Below the pieces are notes generated by a model. It was not told the origin of the DNA. It ran no database searches and saw nothing but the letters and a program-made list of their open reading frames with translations. A stretch of 64,000 bases of DNA from Lachnospiraceae bacterium (GTDB lineage: Bacteria > Bacillota_A > Clostridia > Lachnospirales > Lachnospiraceae), in NCBI GenBank assembly GCA_004556565.1, contig SFGN01000002.1:65874-129873 (forward strand), read 5' to 3'. Of this stretch, positions 35,948-44,315 are shown one piece after another. Made by a program: the position numbers and the translations under genes. The number at the start of each line of letters is the position of its first letter. Position 1 is the stretch's first letter.

Positions 35948-37828
35948 ATGTGTGGATTTGCCGGGTTTGTCGGAGAGGTTGAGGACCGGGAAGAAGTACT
36001 GGTCAGCATGATGAATACAATTGTTCACAGGGGGCCTGACAGCGAAGGGAAGTATGTGGATGAAGATGCGGCATTGGGATTTCGACGATTGAGCATTATT
36101 GACCTGTCTTCCGTGGGCGACCAGCCATTATACAATGAAGATAAAAGCCTGGTTCTTGTATTTAACGGGGAAATTTACAATTATCGGGAACTGAGGAAGG
36201 AACTGATAGAAGCGGGGCATGTATTTGTATCCAACACGGATTCAGAAACGCTGGTTCACGGGTTTGAAGAATGGGGCGAAAAACTGGTGGACCGTCTCCG
36301 CGGTATGTATGCGTTTGTAATCTGGGATATCAGAAAGAAGAGACTGTTTGCCGCAAGAGATATCTTTGGCATTAAGCCGCTTTATTATGCACAGATGAAC
36401 GGGACGCTCCTGTTCGGTTCGGAGATCAAGTCGTTTATTGAACATCCGAAATTTGACAAGATTTTCAACGAAGATGCGTTGGGCAATTATCTGTCCTTTC
36501 AATTTGTGCCGACAAATGAGACCTTTTTCAAAGGTGTATTCTGCCTTCAGCCGGGGCATTATTTTACCTACGAAAACGGAAAGATGGAGATTACCCGTTA
36601 TTTCGAGCCGAATTTCACCGGAGACTGTAAATTATCTTTTGATGAAGTAGTGGATCAAGTGGAAGCGGTCATGAAAGAATCCGTTGAAAAACATAAAATC
36701 AGCGATGTTGAGGTTGCATCCTACCTGTCCAGCGGTGTGGATTCCAGTTACCTCACGTATCTGGGACAAGTCGATCATACTTTTACGGTCGGATTTGATG
36801 AAGGAAAATACAGTGAGATCCGGGATGCGAAAGAATTCGCCGCAAGTATCAACATGCAGAATGACGCTAAGGTGATTACGTCGGATGAGTACTGGGACAG
36901 ATTGTCTGATATCCAGTACTATATGGATGAGCCGGTCGCCGACCCGGCTGCGATTGCGTTGTATTTCCTCAGTGAAGAGGCGTCCAAAAAAGTCAAGGTC
37001 GTCCTTTCGGGAGAGGGTTCGGACGAGCTTTTTGGAGGATACAATATTTATTGCGAGCCGCTGGAACATACCGGGTTTAATAAGATTCCGATGGGAATCC
37101 GCCGTTTCCTTGGGAAATTTGCAGAGTATTGTCTTCCCCGCGGAATGAAGGGAAGAGGATTCCTGATGCGTCACGGAAAGACTCTGGAAGAAAGGTATTT
37201 TGCCAATGCAACCAACATTTTTACGGAGCGTGAGGCAAACAAGGTATTGAAGAAAGGATGCAGACCCGGAATCCAGAAGGTGACAAAGCCTCTGTATGAC
37301 AGAGTCAAAGGAAAAGATCCGGTGACAAAGATGCAGTATGTAGACCTTCATCTCTGGCTTGTCCATGATATCCTGATGAAAGGAGATAAGATGGGCATGG
37401 CAAATTCACTGGAAGTCCGTGTCCCCTTCCTGGATAAGAAGGTGTTGGAGCTGGCTCAGACGCTGCCGCTTGATTATAAAGTCCGTGCACCAAAGACAAA
37501 AGTTGCCCTGCGCGGTGCGGCTGAGAAGGTTATCCGCAGTAAAACGGCGGAAAAAAAGAAGCTGGGATTTCCGATTCCGATACGTGTGTGGCTGAAAGAA
37601 GATAAATATTACAACAGGGTAAAAGAAATGTTCTGCTCAGAAGCAGCAGAAAAGTTTTTTAACACAGATATGTTGCTTAAAATGCTGGATGAGCATAAAA
37701 ATGGAAAACATACAAATGAAAAGACAGATAACAGCCGAAAAATCTGGACAGTATATATTTTCCTTGTGTGGTATGACCGCTTTTTCGGGCACGGAAAACC
37801 GGTTCATCCGAAAATGGCATCCAGATAA
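35948..37828 (+). CDS. asnB: Asparagine synthase (glutamine-hydrolysing)
   Basis: The start is placed at ATG 35,948, not 35,942. AGAGGAG is 7 nt from it, and only this start puts Cys at position 2, the N-terminal nucleophile of the class II glutaminase domain (MCGFAGFVG). The 626-aa enzyme has the glutaminase half (1-200, with RHRGPD-like HRGPDSEG and FNGEIYNY) and the ATP-dependent synthetase half with the PP-loop SSGVDSS, GEGSDELFGGY and KGDKMGMANSLEVRVPFLD. It converts aspartate to asparagine, or amidates another carboxylate as in some glycan or peptide loci. It is monocistronic by context. Confidence 0.94.
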   Translation: MCGFAGFVGEVEDREEVLVSMMNTIVHRGPDSEGKYVDEDAALGFRRLSIIDLSSVGDQPLYNEDKSLVLVFNGEIYNYRELRKELIEAGHVFVSNTDSETLVHGFEEWGEKLVDRLRGMYAFVIWDIRKKRLFAARDIFGIKPLYYAQMNGTLLFGSEIKSFIEHPKFDKIFNEDALGNYLSFQFVPTNETFFKGVFCLQPGHYFTYENGKMEITRYFEPNFTGDCKLSFDEVVDQVEAVMKESVEKHKISDVEVASYLSSGVDSSYLTYLGQVDHTFTVGFDEGKYSEIRDAKEFAASINMQNDAKVITSDEYWDRLSDIQYYMDEPVADPAAIALYFLSEEASKKVKVVLSGEGSDELFGGYNIYCEPLEHTGFNKIPMGIRRFLGKFAEYCLPRGMKGRGFLMRHGKTLEERYFANATNIFTEREANKVLKKGCRPGIQKVTKPLYDRVKGKDPVTKMQYVDLHLWLVHDILMKGDKMGMANSLEVRVPFLDKKVLELAQTLPLDYKVRAPKTKVALRGAAEKVIRSKTAEKKKLGFPIPIRVWLKEDKYYNRVKEMFCSEAAEKFFNTDMLLKMLDEHKNGKHTNEKTDNSRKIWTVYIFLVWYDRFFGHGKPVHPKMASR

Positions 37829-37887
37829 CAGGTGTTTCTGGAAATAAAATAAATGACACAAAATGAGTCTTCCCTGCCAAAAAACAC

Positions 37888-37916
37888 TTTTCATATAGAA
37901 GAAAGTATGCTATAGT
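37888..37916 (+). promoter_or_regulatory. Extended -10 promoter before degV-family gene
   Basis: TTTTCA, 17-bp spacer and TGC-TATAGT. It gives a leader of about 125 nt before the gene, rich in GC hairpins but matching no riboswitch class I recognise. Confidence 0.5.
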
Positions 37917-38046
37917 TTATCTAGTATTGAAAACTACGTGAAATGGCGGCCCGCAGTATGAGGCACGGAGTTTGCGGCAGATGGCAGGTTATGGATATCT
38001 GTTTTCATCGTACAGAAAATAAGAGCGCGGCCGGGGAGGACCAGAT

Positions 38047-38886
38047 ATGAGTTATAAAATTATTGTTGACAGTTGTGGAGAGTTGACGGAGGAGATGAAA
38101 GAATCCGGTAATTTTGAGAATGTTCCGTTAAGTATGCAGGTCGGTTCTGAGAACATTGTCGATGACGCGTCATTTGACCAGGCAGATTTCCTGAGAAAGA
38201 TTGCAGAATGTAGTACGTGCCCGAAATCTTCCTGCCCTTCGCCTGAAAGATATATGCAGAGTTATTGTACAGATGCTGAGCACGTTTATGCTGTGACGCT
38301 GTCTGCGGAGCTGAGCGGTTCATATAACAGTGCCAGGCTTGGACAGAGCCTGTATCATGAAGAGTTCGGCGAAAAAGATATTTATGTATTTAATTCCCGC
38401 TCGGCATCTGTCGGGCAGACATTGATTGCCTTAAAGATACAGGAATGCGAAGAAGCGGGTATGGATTTTATGCAGGTGATCGATGCAGTGGAAGCTTATA
38501 TCGAAAGCCAGCACACATATTTTGTGCTTGAGAATCTTGATACACTGAGGAAGAACGGGAGACTTACCGGAATTAAATCACTTATGGCCGGTGCGCTTAA
38601 CATCAAGCCGGTGATGGGTTCCACGCCGGAGGGGACGATCTGCCAGCTTGGGCAGGCACGCGGCATGAAGAAAGCACTGGCAAAGATGGCCGATCAGATC
38701 GTTTCGGAAGCAGGCGATGTCAGGGACAAGGTACTTGCGATTTCTCACTGTAACTGCCTGGAGAGGGCTAAGGAAGTCCAGAGGATGCTGCTGGAAAAGC
38801 TGAATGTAAAATCTTCTTTAATCCTGGATACGGCAGGAATCAGCAGCATGTATGCAAATGACGGCGGAATAATTGTTGTGATTTGA
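38047..38886 (+). CDS. DegV family fatty-acid-binding protein
   Basis: The 279-aa protein has the DegV layout: N-terminal IIVDSCGEL (usually VDSS/T), the lipid-carboxylate loop TLSAELSGSYNSA, the VFNSRSAS segment and LDTLRKNGRL with the conserved arginine. DegV/FakB proteins bind a fatty acid and present it to the FakA kinase. The CSTCPKSSCPSPERY insert keeps the usual TSQPS-like turn with extra cysteines, a variant seen in some clostridial members. GGGGAGGA lies upstream of the ATG. Confidence 0.88.
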   Translation: MSYKIIVDSCGELTEEMKESGNFENVPLSMQVGSENIVDDASFDQADFLRKIAECSTCPKSSCPSPERYMQSYCTDAEHVYAVTLSAELSGSYNSARLGQSLYHEEFGEKDIYVFNSRSASVGQTLIALKIQECEEAGMDFMQVIDAVEAYIESQHTYFVLENLDTLRKNGRLTGIKSLMAGALNIKPVMGSTPEGTICQLGQARGMKKALAKMADQIVSEAGDVRDKVLAISHCNCLERAKEVQRMLLEKLNVKSSLILDTAGISSMYANDGGIIVVI

Positions 38887-38904
38887 CGCGGTTTGTGTTA
38901 TACT
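38876..38904 (+). promoter_or_regulatory. Promoter of small membrane protein gene
   Basis: TTGTGA, 17-bp spacer and TGT-TATACT (extended -10), overlapping the stop codon of the degV-family gene. Confidence 0.5.
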
Positions 38905-38975
38905 GTCAATATGTTTGGACACAGAACGTGCATTTTCATAACAGGCAGCAATAACATAAGAAGGAGTTAGAAAAA

Positions 38976-39212
38976 ATGAGTCAGGCAAAAGTAGATCGTA
39001 ATAAAGAAATGAAAGCAAATAAGAAGCAGATTATGAAGAAGCAGAAGATGATGAATCTGCTGAGAAAGTGTGTGCTTTCACTGGCAGCGTTGGCGTTGGT
39101 GTGCTGGATCGGGTTCTCTGCATATGATACATACACATCAAACCAGGAGCGTGAGTCTGTAGAAGTGAACTACGATGCAATCAACGATTATCTGCAGAAC
39201 TTATCTGAATAA
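38976..39212 (+). CDS. Small single-pass membrane protein, unknown function
   Basis: The 78-aa protein has a strongly basic N-terminal 30 residues (nine Lys), one transmembrane helix (about residues 31-50) and an acidic C-terminal tail ending DYLQNLSE, so it is probably N-in/C-out. AAGGAG stands 9-10 nt before the ATG, and a promoter is visible upstream, which supports a real gene. I do not recognise the family. It lies upstream of the division cluster, but a terminator separates them. Confidence 0.7.
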   Translation: MSQAKVDRNKEMKANKKQIMKKQKMMNLLRKCVLSLAALALVCWIGFSAYDTYTSNQERESVEVNYDAINDYLQNLSE

Positions 39213-39330
39213 AGCCGGGCATCAGAGCTTTGTGGAGTAAAGTGGGGGACGGCCCGCTTCTTTGGCAGAATATGAACGGTAAAAAGTGAATAAAACCCGG
39301 AACAATGGGAAACATATGAGAAATATATGA

Positions 39331-39379
39331 AAAAAGAAAGAATGATGAACCTTAAGGTGCATTGTTCTTTCTTTTTTTG
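39331..39379 (+). terminator. Intrinsic terminator upstream of the division cluster
   Basis: AAAAAGAAAGAA pairs with TTCTTTCTTTTT around an inner ACCTTAAGGT, followed by further T. Confidence 0.7.
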
Positions 39380-39380
39380 T

Positions 39381-39466
39381 TGCCAAGCATATGAAAAAAT
39401 GGTCCGGTGAACCTTTTTTGAGTTGCCAAGCATATGAAAAAATGGTCCGGTGGATCATTTTTGAGT
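39381..39466 (+). repeat. Two tandem 43-bp hairpin repeats (copies 2 and 3)
   Basis: Copies at 39,381-39,423 and 39,424-39,466 abut with an exact 43-bp period. Each begins TGCCAAGCATATGAAAAA and carries the AATGGTCC-GGT-GGA(T/C)CATT hairpin; copy 2 has a damaged 3' arm. They lie between a terminator and the mraZ promoter. The next 50 bases hold a CGTGC/GCACG hairpin flanked by ATGGACAT direct repeats. Confidence 0.9.
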
Positions 39467-39565
39467 CATAGCGACGGGGAAAATGGACATCGTGCTTGCA
39501 CGAATGGACATTTGACAACCGCTGATCATGATAGGAATACTTTTGGTAAAAATGAGAAAAAGTGC

Positions 39566-39594
39566 TTGAAAAACAGATTGATGTGGTATACAAT
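39566..39594 (+). promoter_or_regulatory. Promoter of the mraZ/dcw operon
   Basis: TTGAAA (39,566-39,571), 17-bp spacer, TACAAT (39,589-39,594). Confidence 0.75.
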
Positions 39595-39640
39595 GGTGGC
39601 AGGTGGTAAGTTAGGGTAACAAAGTGGTGGAAAATGGAGG
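39594..39640 (+). promoter_or_regulatory. Possible MraZ-binding repeats
   Basis: A cluster of GTGG/TGG units (TGGTGG at 39,594, GGTGG at 39,602, GTGGTGG at 39,624, then TGGAGG) lies just downstream of the promoter. MraZ is known to autoregulate by binding closely spaced G-rich repeats in its 5' region. The assignment here is inference. Confidence 0.45.
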
Positions 39641-39672
39641 CGAAGGGAGCCGATTTTTAAGAAGGAGTTCAA

Positions 39673-40110
39673 ATGTTACTGGGAGAATACAGACATTCGA
39701 TTGATGAAAAGGGACGGTTAATTATACCAGCCAGGCTCAGAGACGATCTGGGAGACAGCTTCGTTATCTGTAATGGTCTGGAAGGATGCCTTTTTGTGTA
39801 TTCTCAGGACGAATGGAACAAATTCGTAGCCGAACTTGAAAGCTTACCCCGCATGAATAAAGACGCCAGAATATTCAAACGATATTTCTTTGGCAGTGCT
39901 TCAGAAGGAACTTTCGACAAACAGGGAAGAGTTCTGATCCCGCCGGCACTTCGTAAGGCCGCCAATCTTGAAAAGGACGTAGTTCTTGTGGGAGTTCAGG
40001 ATCGTGTGGAAATATGGAACGGAGATTTGTGGGATGACAGCAAAGACATCAGCGAAGAAGAACTGGATGCTATTGCGGAGCGTATGGAGTCCATCGGAAT
40101 CCGCATCTGA
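39673..40110 (+). CDS. mraZ: Transcriptional regulator MraZ
   Basis: The 145-aa protein has two SpoVT/AbrB-like half-domains: MLLGEYRHSIDEKGRLIIPARLR (residues 1-23) and the second repeat near 77-93 (GTFDKQGRVLIPPALR). It forms a ring-shaped oligomer that binds repeats ahead of its own gene and controls the division operon. AAGGAG precedes ATG 39,673. It is the first gene of the dcw cluster; rsmH follows after 48 bp. Confidence 0.96.
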   Translation: MLLGEYRHSIDEKGRLIIPARLRDDLGDSFVICNGLEGCLFVYSQDEWNKFVAELESLPRMNKDARIFKRYFFGSASEGTFDKQGRVLIPPALRKAANLEKDVVLVGVQDRVEIWNGDLWDDSKDISEEELDAIAERMESIGIRI

Positions 40111-40158
40111 TGCAGAGGGAGGCAGAAGGACAGGCATCACAGGTAACAGGAGGATATT

Positions 40159-41094
40159 ATGGTATTCAGGCACACATCAGTGTTATTAGAAGAAACGGTA
40201 AATGGTCTGGAAGTGAAGCCGGGCGGCATTTACGTTGACGCGACGCTTGGAGGGGGCGGACATGCCTTCGAGGTGTGCAGGCACTTAAGTGACAAGGGGA
40301 GATTTATAGGGATAGACCAGGACGCGGCTGCCATTGAGGCGGCGGGCGAACGACTGAGCGGCTTCGGGGAGAAGGTCACAGTTGTACGGAGCAATTACTG
40401 TGATTTGAAGCCGGTGCTCCATTCGCTTGGGATTGACAAGGTGGACGGGATCGTTCTTGATCTGGGCGTATCGTCTTATCAGCTCGATACGGCAGAACGG
40501 GGATTTTCTTACCGGGCAGATGCACCGCTGGATATGCGGATGGATCAAAGGCAGGAATTGACCGCAAAAGACATTGTTAATACTTACAGCGAGCAGGAAC
40601 TTTTTCGTGTGATTCGTGATTATGGTGAAGACAGGTTTGCTAAGAATATAGCAAAGCATATTGTGACGGAACGCGAAAAAAATCCGATTGAAACAACAGG
40701 GCAGTTAAATGAAGTGATCCGGCGTGCAATTCCGATGAAATTCCAGAAGAACGCAGGACATCCGTCCAAGCGTACTTTTCAGGCAATCCGAATTGAATTG
40801 AATCGTGAACTTGAGGTATTGAGAGAGTCTCTTGACACGATGATAGATATGCTGAATCCGGGAGGCAGAATCTGCATTATTACTTTTCATTCACTGGAAG
40901 ACAGAATCGTCAAAAGTGCCTTCCGGAAAAATGAAAACCCGTGTATCTGCCCACCCCACTTTCCGGTGTGTGTATGTGGGAATGTACCAAAAGGAAAAGT
41001 TATTACAAAAAAGCCGATTCTTCCGGGTGAAGAAGAACTGGCAGAAAACAGCCGCTCAAAAAGTGCGAAGCTTCGTATTTTTGAACGCTGTTGA
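40159..41094 (+). CDS. rsmH: 16S rRNA (cytosine-1402-N4)-methyltransferase
   Basis: The 311-aa enzyme opens FRHTSVLLEETV and has the SAM-binding DATLGGGGHA at about residues 28-37, then DGIVLDLGVSSYQLD and the RISFHSLEDR-like FHSLEDRIVK near 255. It methylates 16S rRNA C1402. Length and position after mraZ are canonical. Its stop codon region is followed directly by the ftsL-like gene. Confidence 0.96.
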   Translation: MVFRHTSVLLEETVNGLEVKPGGIYVDATLGGGGHAFEVCRHLSDKGRFIGIDQDAAAIEAAGERLSGFGEKVTVVRSNYCDLKPVLHSLGIDKVDGIVLDLGVSSYQLDTAERGFSYRADAPLDMRMDQRQELTAKDIVNTYSEQELFRVIRDYGEDRFAKNIAKHIVTEREKNPIETTGQLNEVIRRAIPMKFQKNAGHPSKRTFQAIRIELNRELEVLRESLDTMIDMLNPGGRICIITFHSLEDRIVKSAFRKNENPCICPPHFPVCVCGNVPKGKVITKKPILPGEEELAENSRSKSAKLRIFERC

Positions 41095-41141
41095 AAAAAC
41101 AGGGAGTATGTAAAATAGAACATCAGGAAGGGGAGAGCCTG

Positions 41142-41699
41142 ATGGAAAGAAAGGGGCACAGGTATATGGCAGAGACTAAAAGAAAGCTATCCAGAAGAAA
41201 ACAGCGCATCGTAAAAACGGGAAACATGTATGTGGTTGGTAATGCAGTCAGGATGCCTGAAGCTGTGCCTGAAAATGTTCCGGAAGGGAGACCGGGACAG
41301 GATCGCGAAAGAGAAAGGAAAAAGAGAATCGCCAGAAGAGCAATGTGGGCAAACTTTACATATGGAATTTTTCTGGCGGTGGCAGTTGTTATCGTAGTTG
41401 CATCCTGCGCGGGATATCTCAGGCTGCGTTCGGAAGTACTCAGTCGTTCCGAGAATATTTCCGGTTTGCAGACTGAACTTGCGGAATTGACAGAGCTGAA
41501 TGATACAGCCTATCAGGCGGCTGAAGATTCTGTGAATCTTGAAGCGATCCGAAACCGTGCCGTACATGAGCTCGGAATGGTCCACAGTTCTCAGGGACAG
41601 GTGGTGGAATATGAGAGAATAACCGGCGATACGGTAAAACAGTATGACGATATACCGGAGGACGGTGTTCTTGCAAAATCCGGAAATTATACAGAGTAA
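41142..41699 (+). CDS. ftsL: FtsL-like septum protein
   Basis: The ATG at 41,142 is used (AAGGGGAG about 7 nt upstream); a TTG at 41,091 in frame overlaps the rsmH stop but has no ribosome binding site. The 185-aa protein has a long basic cytoplasmic region, one membrane helix (about 64-86), a short coiled coil (SRSENISGLQTELAELTELN) and the AIRNRAVHELGM segment typical of FtsL/DivIC. FtsL links the FtsQ-DivIC complex to the FtsW-FtsI synthase. Sequence similarity to FtsL is always weak, so the call rests on layout and position. Confidence 0.82.
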   Translation: MERKGHRYMAETKRKLSRRKQRIVKTGNMYVVGNAVRMPEAVPENVPEGRPGQDRERERKKRIARRAMWANFTYGIFLAVAVVIVVASCAGYLRLRSEVLSRSENISGLQTELAELTELNDTAYQAAEDSVNLEAIRNRAVHELGMVHSSQGQVVEYERITGDTVKQYDDIPEDGVLAKSGNYTE

Positions 41700-41738
41700 G
41701 TACTCCGGATATCGGATATCGACGCAAAAAAATAAAAA

Positions 41739-41823
41739 GTAACAATTCAGCTATAATCGTTATTGTGTGTACATCTATACAGGTGTTTTTAGTTCACAAT
41801 TTCGCTTATAGCTGAATTGTTAC
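41739..41823 (+). mobile_element. Short 85-bp inverted-repeat element related to the MITE family
   Basis: A perfect 18-bp terminal inverted repeat (GTAACAATTCAGCTATAA and its complement) surrounds 49 bp of unrelated sequence. The outer bases match the MITE termini with one transition (AATTCAGC against AGTTCAGC). It ends 11 bp before copy C. Confidence 0.8.
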
Positions 41824-41834
41824 ATAGAATTATA

Positions 41835-41997
41835 GTAACAGTCAGCCATAATCGAAAAAGTGTGCGAATCATGCTTGCATGAAAGAGCACGCCGCTTTAA
41901 TTATGAGCTTAACGCCCGAAAATGAGCAAAAATAGATGCGAAGCAGCGAGGAAGCACCGGAGGTGCGTTTTGCGAATGGCGCGTGCTGAACTGTTAC
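41835..41997 (-). mobile_element. MITE-like repeat, copy C (subfamily 1, inverted)
   Basis: 163 bp in the opposite orientation to the other copies. It is flanked by a perfect 8-bp target duplication, GAATTATA on both sides, which is direct evidence of insertion between ftsL and the penicillin-binding protein gene. Confidence 0.9.
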
Positions 41998-42028
41998 GAA
42001 TTATAAAAATATAATAAGGAAATATAAT

Positions 42029-44089
42029 ATGGCACAAAGAAAAAGAAAGAACAATAGATTAAGATCTCTTGAAAAAAGATTTCCCGCATTGATGCAGGCA
42101 AAACTGGTGCTCATTTTTGTGATTATCATAGCGGCATTTACGATTCCTTTGGTGCGAGTAATGATTCTTGGCGTAAAGGAAAAAAGTGGGTATACGAAAA
42201 TTATACTGGATCAGAGCGGGTATGACAGCAGGCTGATTCCGTTTAAAAGAGGGGATATCGTTGACCGCAACGGAACAAAGATGGCGACCAGCGAACGCGT
42301 ATATAATGTGATTCTGGATGAATATGTAATGAATGATAATGATGATAACGTCAATCCAACGCTTGATATACTCAGGGACTTTTTTCATGTTTCAGACGAA
42401 AAGATAAATGAAGTGCTGAATGATGGTATAGACAGCCGGTATAATATCATGGCAACCGGCATCAGCTATGAGGATGCAAAAGAGTTTGAAAAGATTGATG
42501 AAGATGATAAAAATTATCCGAATGTATCTGGAATCTGGTTGGAAAATGATTACAAACGAGTGTATCCGTATAGTACGCTTGCAAGTGATGTGCTTGGTTT
42601 TTCGGGGGACACAGACGTGGGGGTTTGCGGGCTGGAGGCTTCCTATAACGATGTCCTGAACGGGACAGACGGAAGAGAGTACGGATATTTTACCGGAAAA
42701 TCTTCCATGGAGCAAACGGTCAAACCGGCAAAAGACGGGAATACAATCGTAACTACGATCGATGTGACACTGCAGAGCATTGTTGAACAATGCATCAGGG
42801 AGTTTAACGAGGAACATACAGGCCAGGTCAGGGAAGGCGAGCCGGGCAGTAAAAATACTGCGGTTATTATAATGGACCCGAACAGCGGAGAGATTCTTGC
42901 AGAGGCATCTTACCCGAATTTTGATCTGAATAATCCGGAAAAGATCGATTATCTGTATCAGGAAAACACATCCGACGGATGGACGGAAGAAGTGTGTAAG
43001 CTTCTGACGGAGGAAGACTGGAAGAATCTGACGCAGGAAGAACAACAGACAGCAAAGTATAGATTATGGCGGAATTTCTGCGTAAGTGATGCTTTTGAAC
43101 CAGGGTCAACTATGAAACCATTTACAGTAGCGGCAGGCCTGGAAACGGGGACGCTGACCGGAAATGAGACATATGTGTGCGGCGGATATAAACATGTGGG
43201 CGACCACGATATCTACTGCCATCTTCGTACCGGGCACGGGACTGAGACGGTGATGGATGCAATTGCTTATTCTTGTAATGTTGCGCTGATGGATATGGTA
43301 GAATCAATCGGTGCAGAGAATTTTATCCGTTATCAGCATATTTTTGGATTTGGAGAATATACAGGCATTGATCTGCCGGGTGAAGCATATACGGAGCCGC
43401 TTCTATTTACGCTTGATAATATGAAACCTGTAGACCTGGCAACAAATTCCTTTGGACAGAGCTTTAATGTGACAATGACACAGATGATTGCGGGATTTTC
43501 TTCTTTGATCAACGGAGGTTATTATTATGAACCCCATGTAGTGAAACAGATTAAGGATGAGGATGGGAAAGTCATTGAGACGAAGGACCCTGTCCTGCTT
43601 CGTAAAACAATTTCTCAGGAGACATCCGTTAAAATAAGGCAGTATATGAAAGCGGTCATGGATTACGGGACCGGCACACCGGCCGATGTGGAAGGCTATG
43701 ATATCGGGGCGAAAACAGGGACAGCTGAAAAACTTCCGCGAGGAGAGGAAAAATATGTTCTTTCTTATATCGGATATGCGCCGCAGGATAATCCGGAGGT
43801 TGTAATTTATGTCGTGATAGATGAACCGAATGTGCCGGATCAGTCCACCAGCCGTTATGTTCTTGATCTGGCAAAGAGGATTATGGAAAATGCTTTCCCG
43901 TATCTGAATATTACAAAAGAAGGTGAAGATACGTCGGCTGTGGAAGGAACACAGCTTCCGGAACAGCAGGATTATGTGGATTATGATAGCGCTTATGAAG
44001 ACACATATAATAATCCGTCCGGCTCTTATATTGATGATTCCTATACACCCGACCTGGATGACTGGGCCACCGGTACAATGACAGAATAA
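42029..44089 (+). CDS. ftsI: Division penicillin-binding protein (FtsI/PBP2-like transpeptidase)
   Basis: The 686-aa class B PBP has a cytoplasmic basic N-terminus, one membrane helix (about 25-47), a PBP dimerisation domain (about 70-240) and a transpeptidase domain with Ser360-Thr-Met-Lys363 (SxxK), SCN and Lys562-Thr-Gly564 (KTG). The C-terminal 50 residues are an acidic Tyr/Asp-rich tail with no PASTA domain. It crosslinks septal peptidoglycan with an FtsW-type polymerase. Shine-Dalgarno AAGGAAA is modest. A MITE copy lies between it and ftsL, and a terminator follows, so it may be expressed partly on its own. Confidence 0.92.
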   Translation: MAQRKRKNNRLRSLEKRFPALMQAKLVLIFVIIIAAFTIPLVRVMILGVKEKSGYTKIILDQSGYDSRLIPFKRGDIVDRNGTKMATSERVYNVILDEYVMNDNDDNVNPTLDILRDFFHVSDEKINEVLNDGIDSRYNIMATGISYEDAKEFEKIDEDDKNYPNVSGIWLENDYKRVYPYSTLASDVLGFSGDTDVGVCGLEASYNDVLNGTDGREYGYFTGKSSMEQTVKPAKDGNTIVTTIDVTLQSIVEQCIREFNEEHTGQVREGEPGSKNTAVIIMDPNSGEILAEASYPNFDLNNPEKIDYLYQENTSDGWTEEVCKLLTEEDWKNLTQEEQQTAKYRLWRNFCVSDAFEPGSTMKPFTVAAGLETGTLTGNETYVCGGYKHVGDHDIYCHLRTGHGTETVMDAIAYSCNVALMDMVESIGAENFIRYQHIFGFGEYTGIDLPGEAYTEPLLFTLDNMKPVDLATNSFGQSFNVTMTQMIAGFSSLINGGYYYEPHVVKQIKDEDGKVIETKDPVLLRKTISQETSVKIRQYMKAVMDYGTGTPADVEGYDIGAKTGTAEKLPRGEEKYVLSYIGYAPQDNPEVVIYVVIDEPNVPDQSTSRYVLDLAKRIMENAFPYLNITKEGEDTSAVEGTQLPEQQDYVDYDSAYEDTYNNPSGSYIDDSYTPDLDDWATGTMTE

Positions 44090-44161
44090 AAGCAGCAGAT
44101 TCTGGAGATTTGCGCCATCTGCTTGAATGAACCGGGATGAAAAATAATGAAGAATTTGCAT

Positions 44162-44214
44162 AACCTTATAAAAGACACAATATGTTATAAAAATGTCTTT
44201 TGTAAGGTTTTTTA
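44162..44214 (+). terminator. Intrinsic terminator between ftsI and spoVD
   Basis: AACCTTATAAAAGACA pairs with TGTCTTTTGTAAGGTT (one mismatch, 16 nt) followed by TTTTT. It would separate expression of the two PBPs. Confidence 0.8.
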
Positions 44215-44315
44215 TGCCCCGATATACAAAAAAAGCTGCCTGAGTCTGCTTGAGCGGGCGCAGTGCAGCTGCATTTCTGCAATATGCGGGCAAGGATATT
44301 TAAGCGGAGAAAAGT

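Noticed and set aside
36632..37366. 244-codon minus-strand open frame opposite asnB
   Set aside because: Antisense shadow of a well-conserved enzyme gene; no start signal.
37917..38046. Riboswitch in the long leader of the DegV-family gene
   Set aside because: GC-rich and foldable, but no conserved riboswitch core that I can recognise.
39381..39466. Tandem 43-bp repeats as a CRISPR array
   Set aside because: Copies abut without spacers, and single copies occur elsewhere in the window.
43403..44293. Long minus-strand open frame opposite ftsI
   Set aside because: It mirrors the codon bias of the plus-strand gene, has no ribosome binding site and its translation resembles no protein family.
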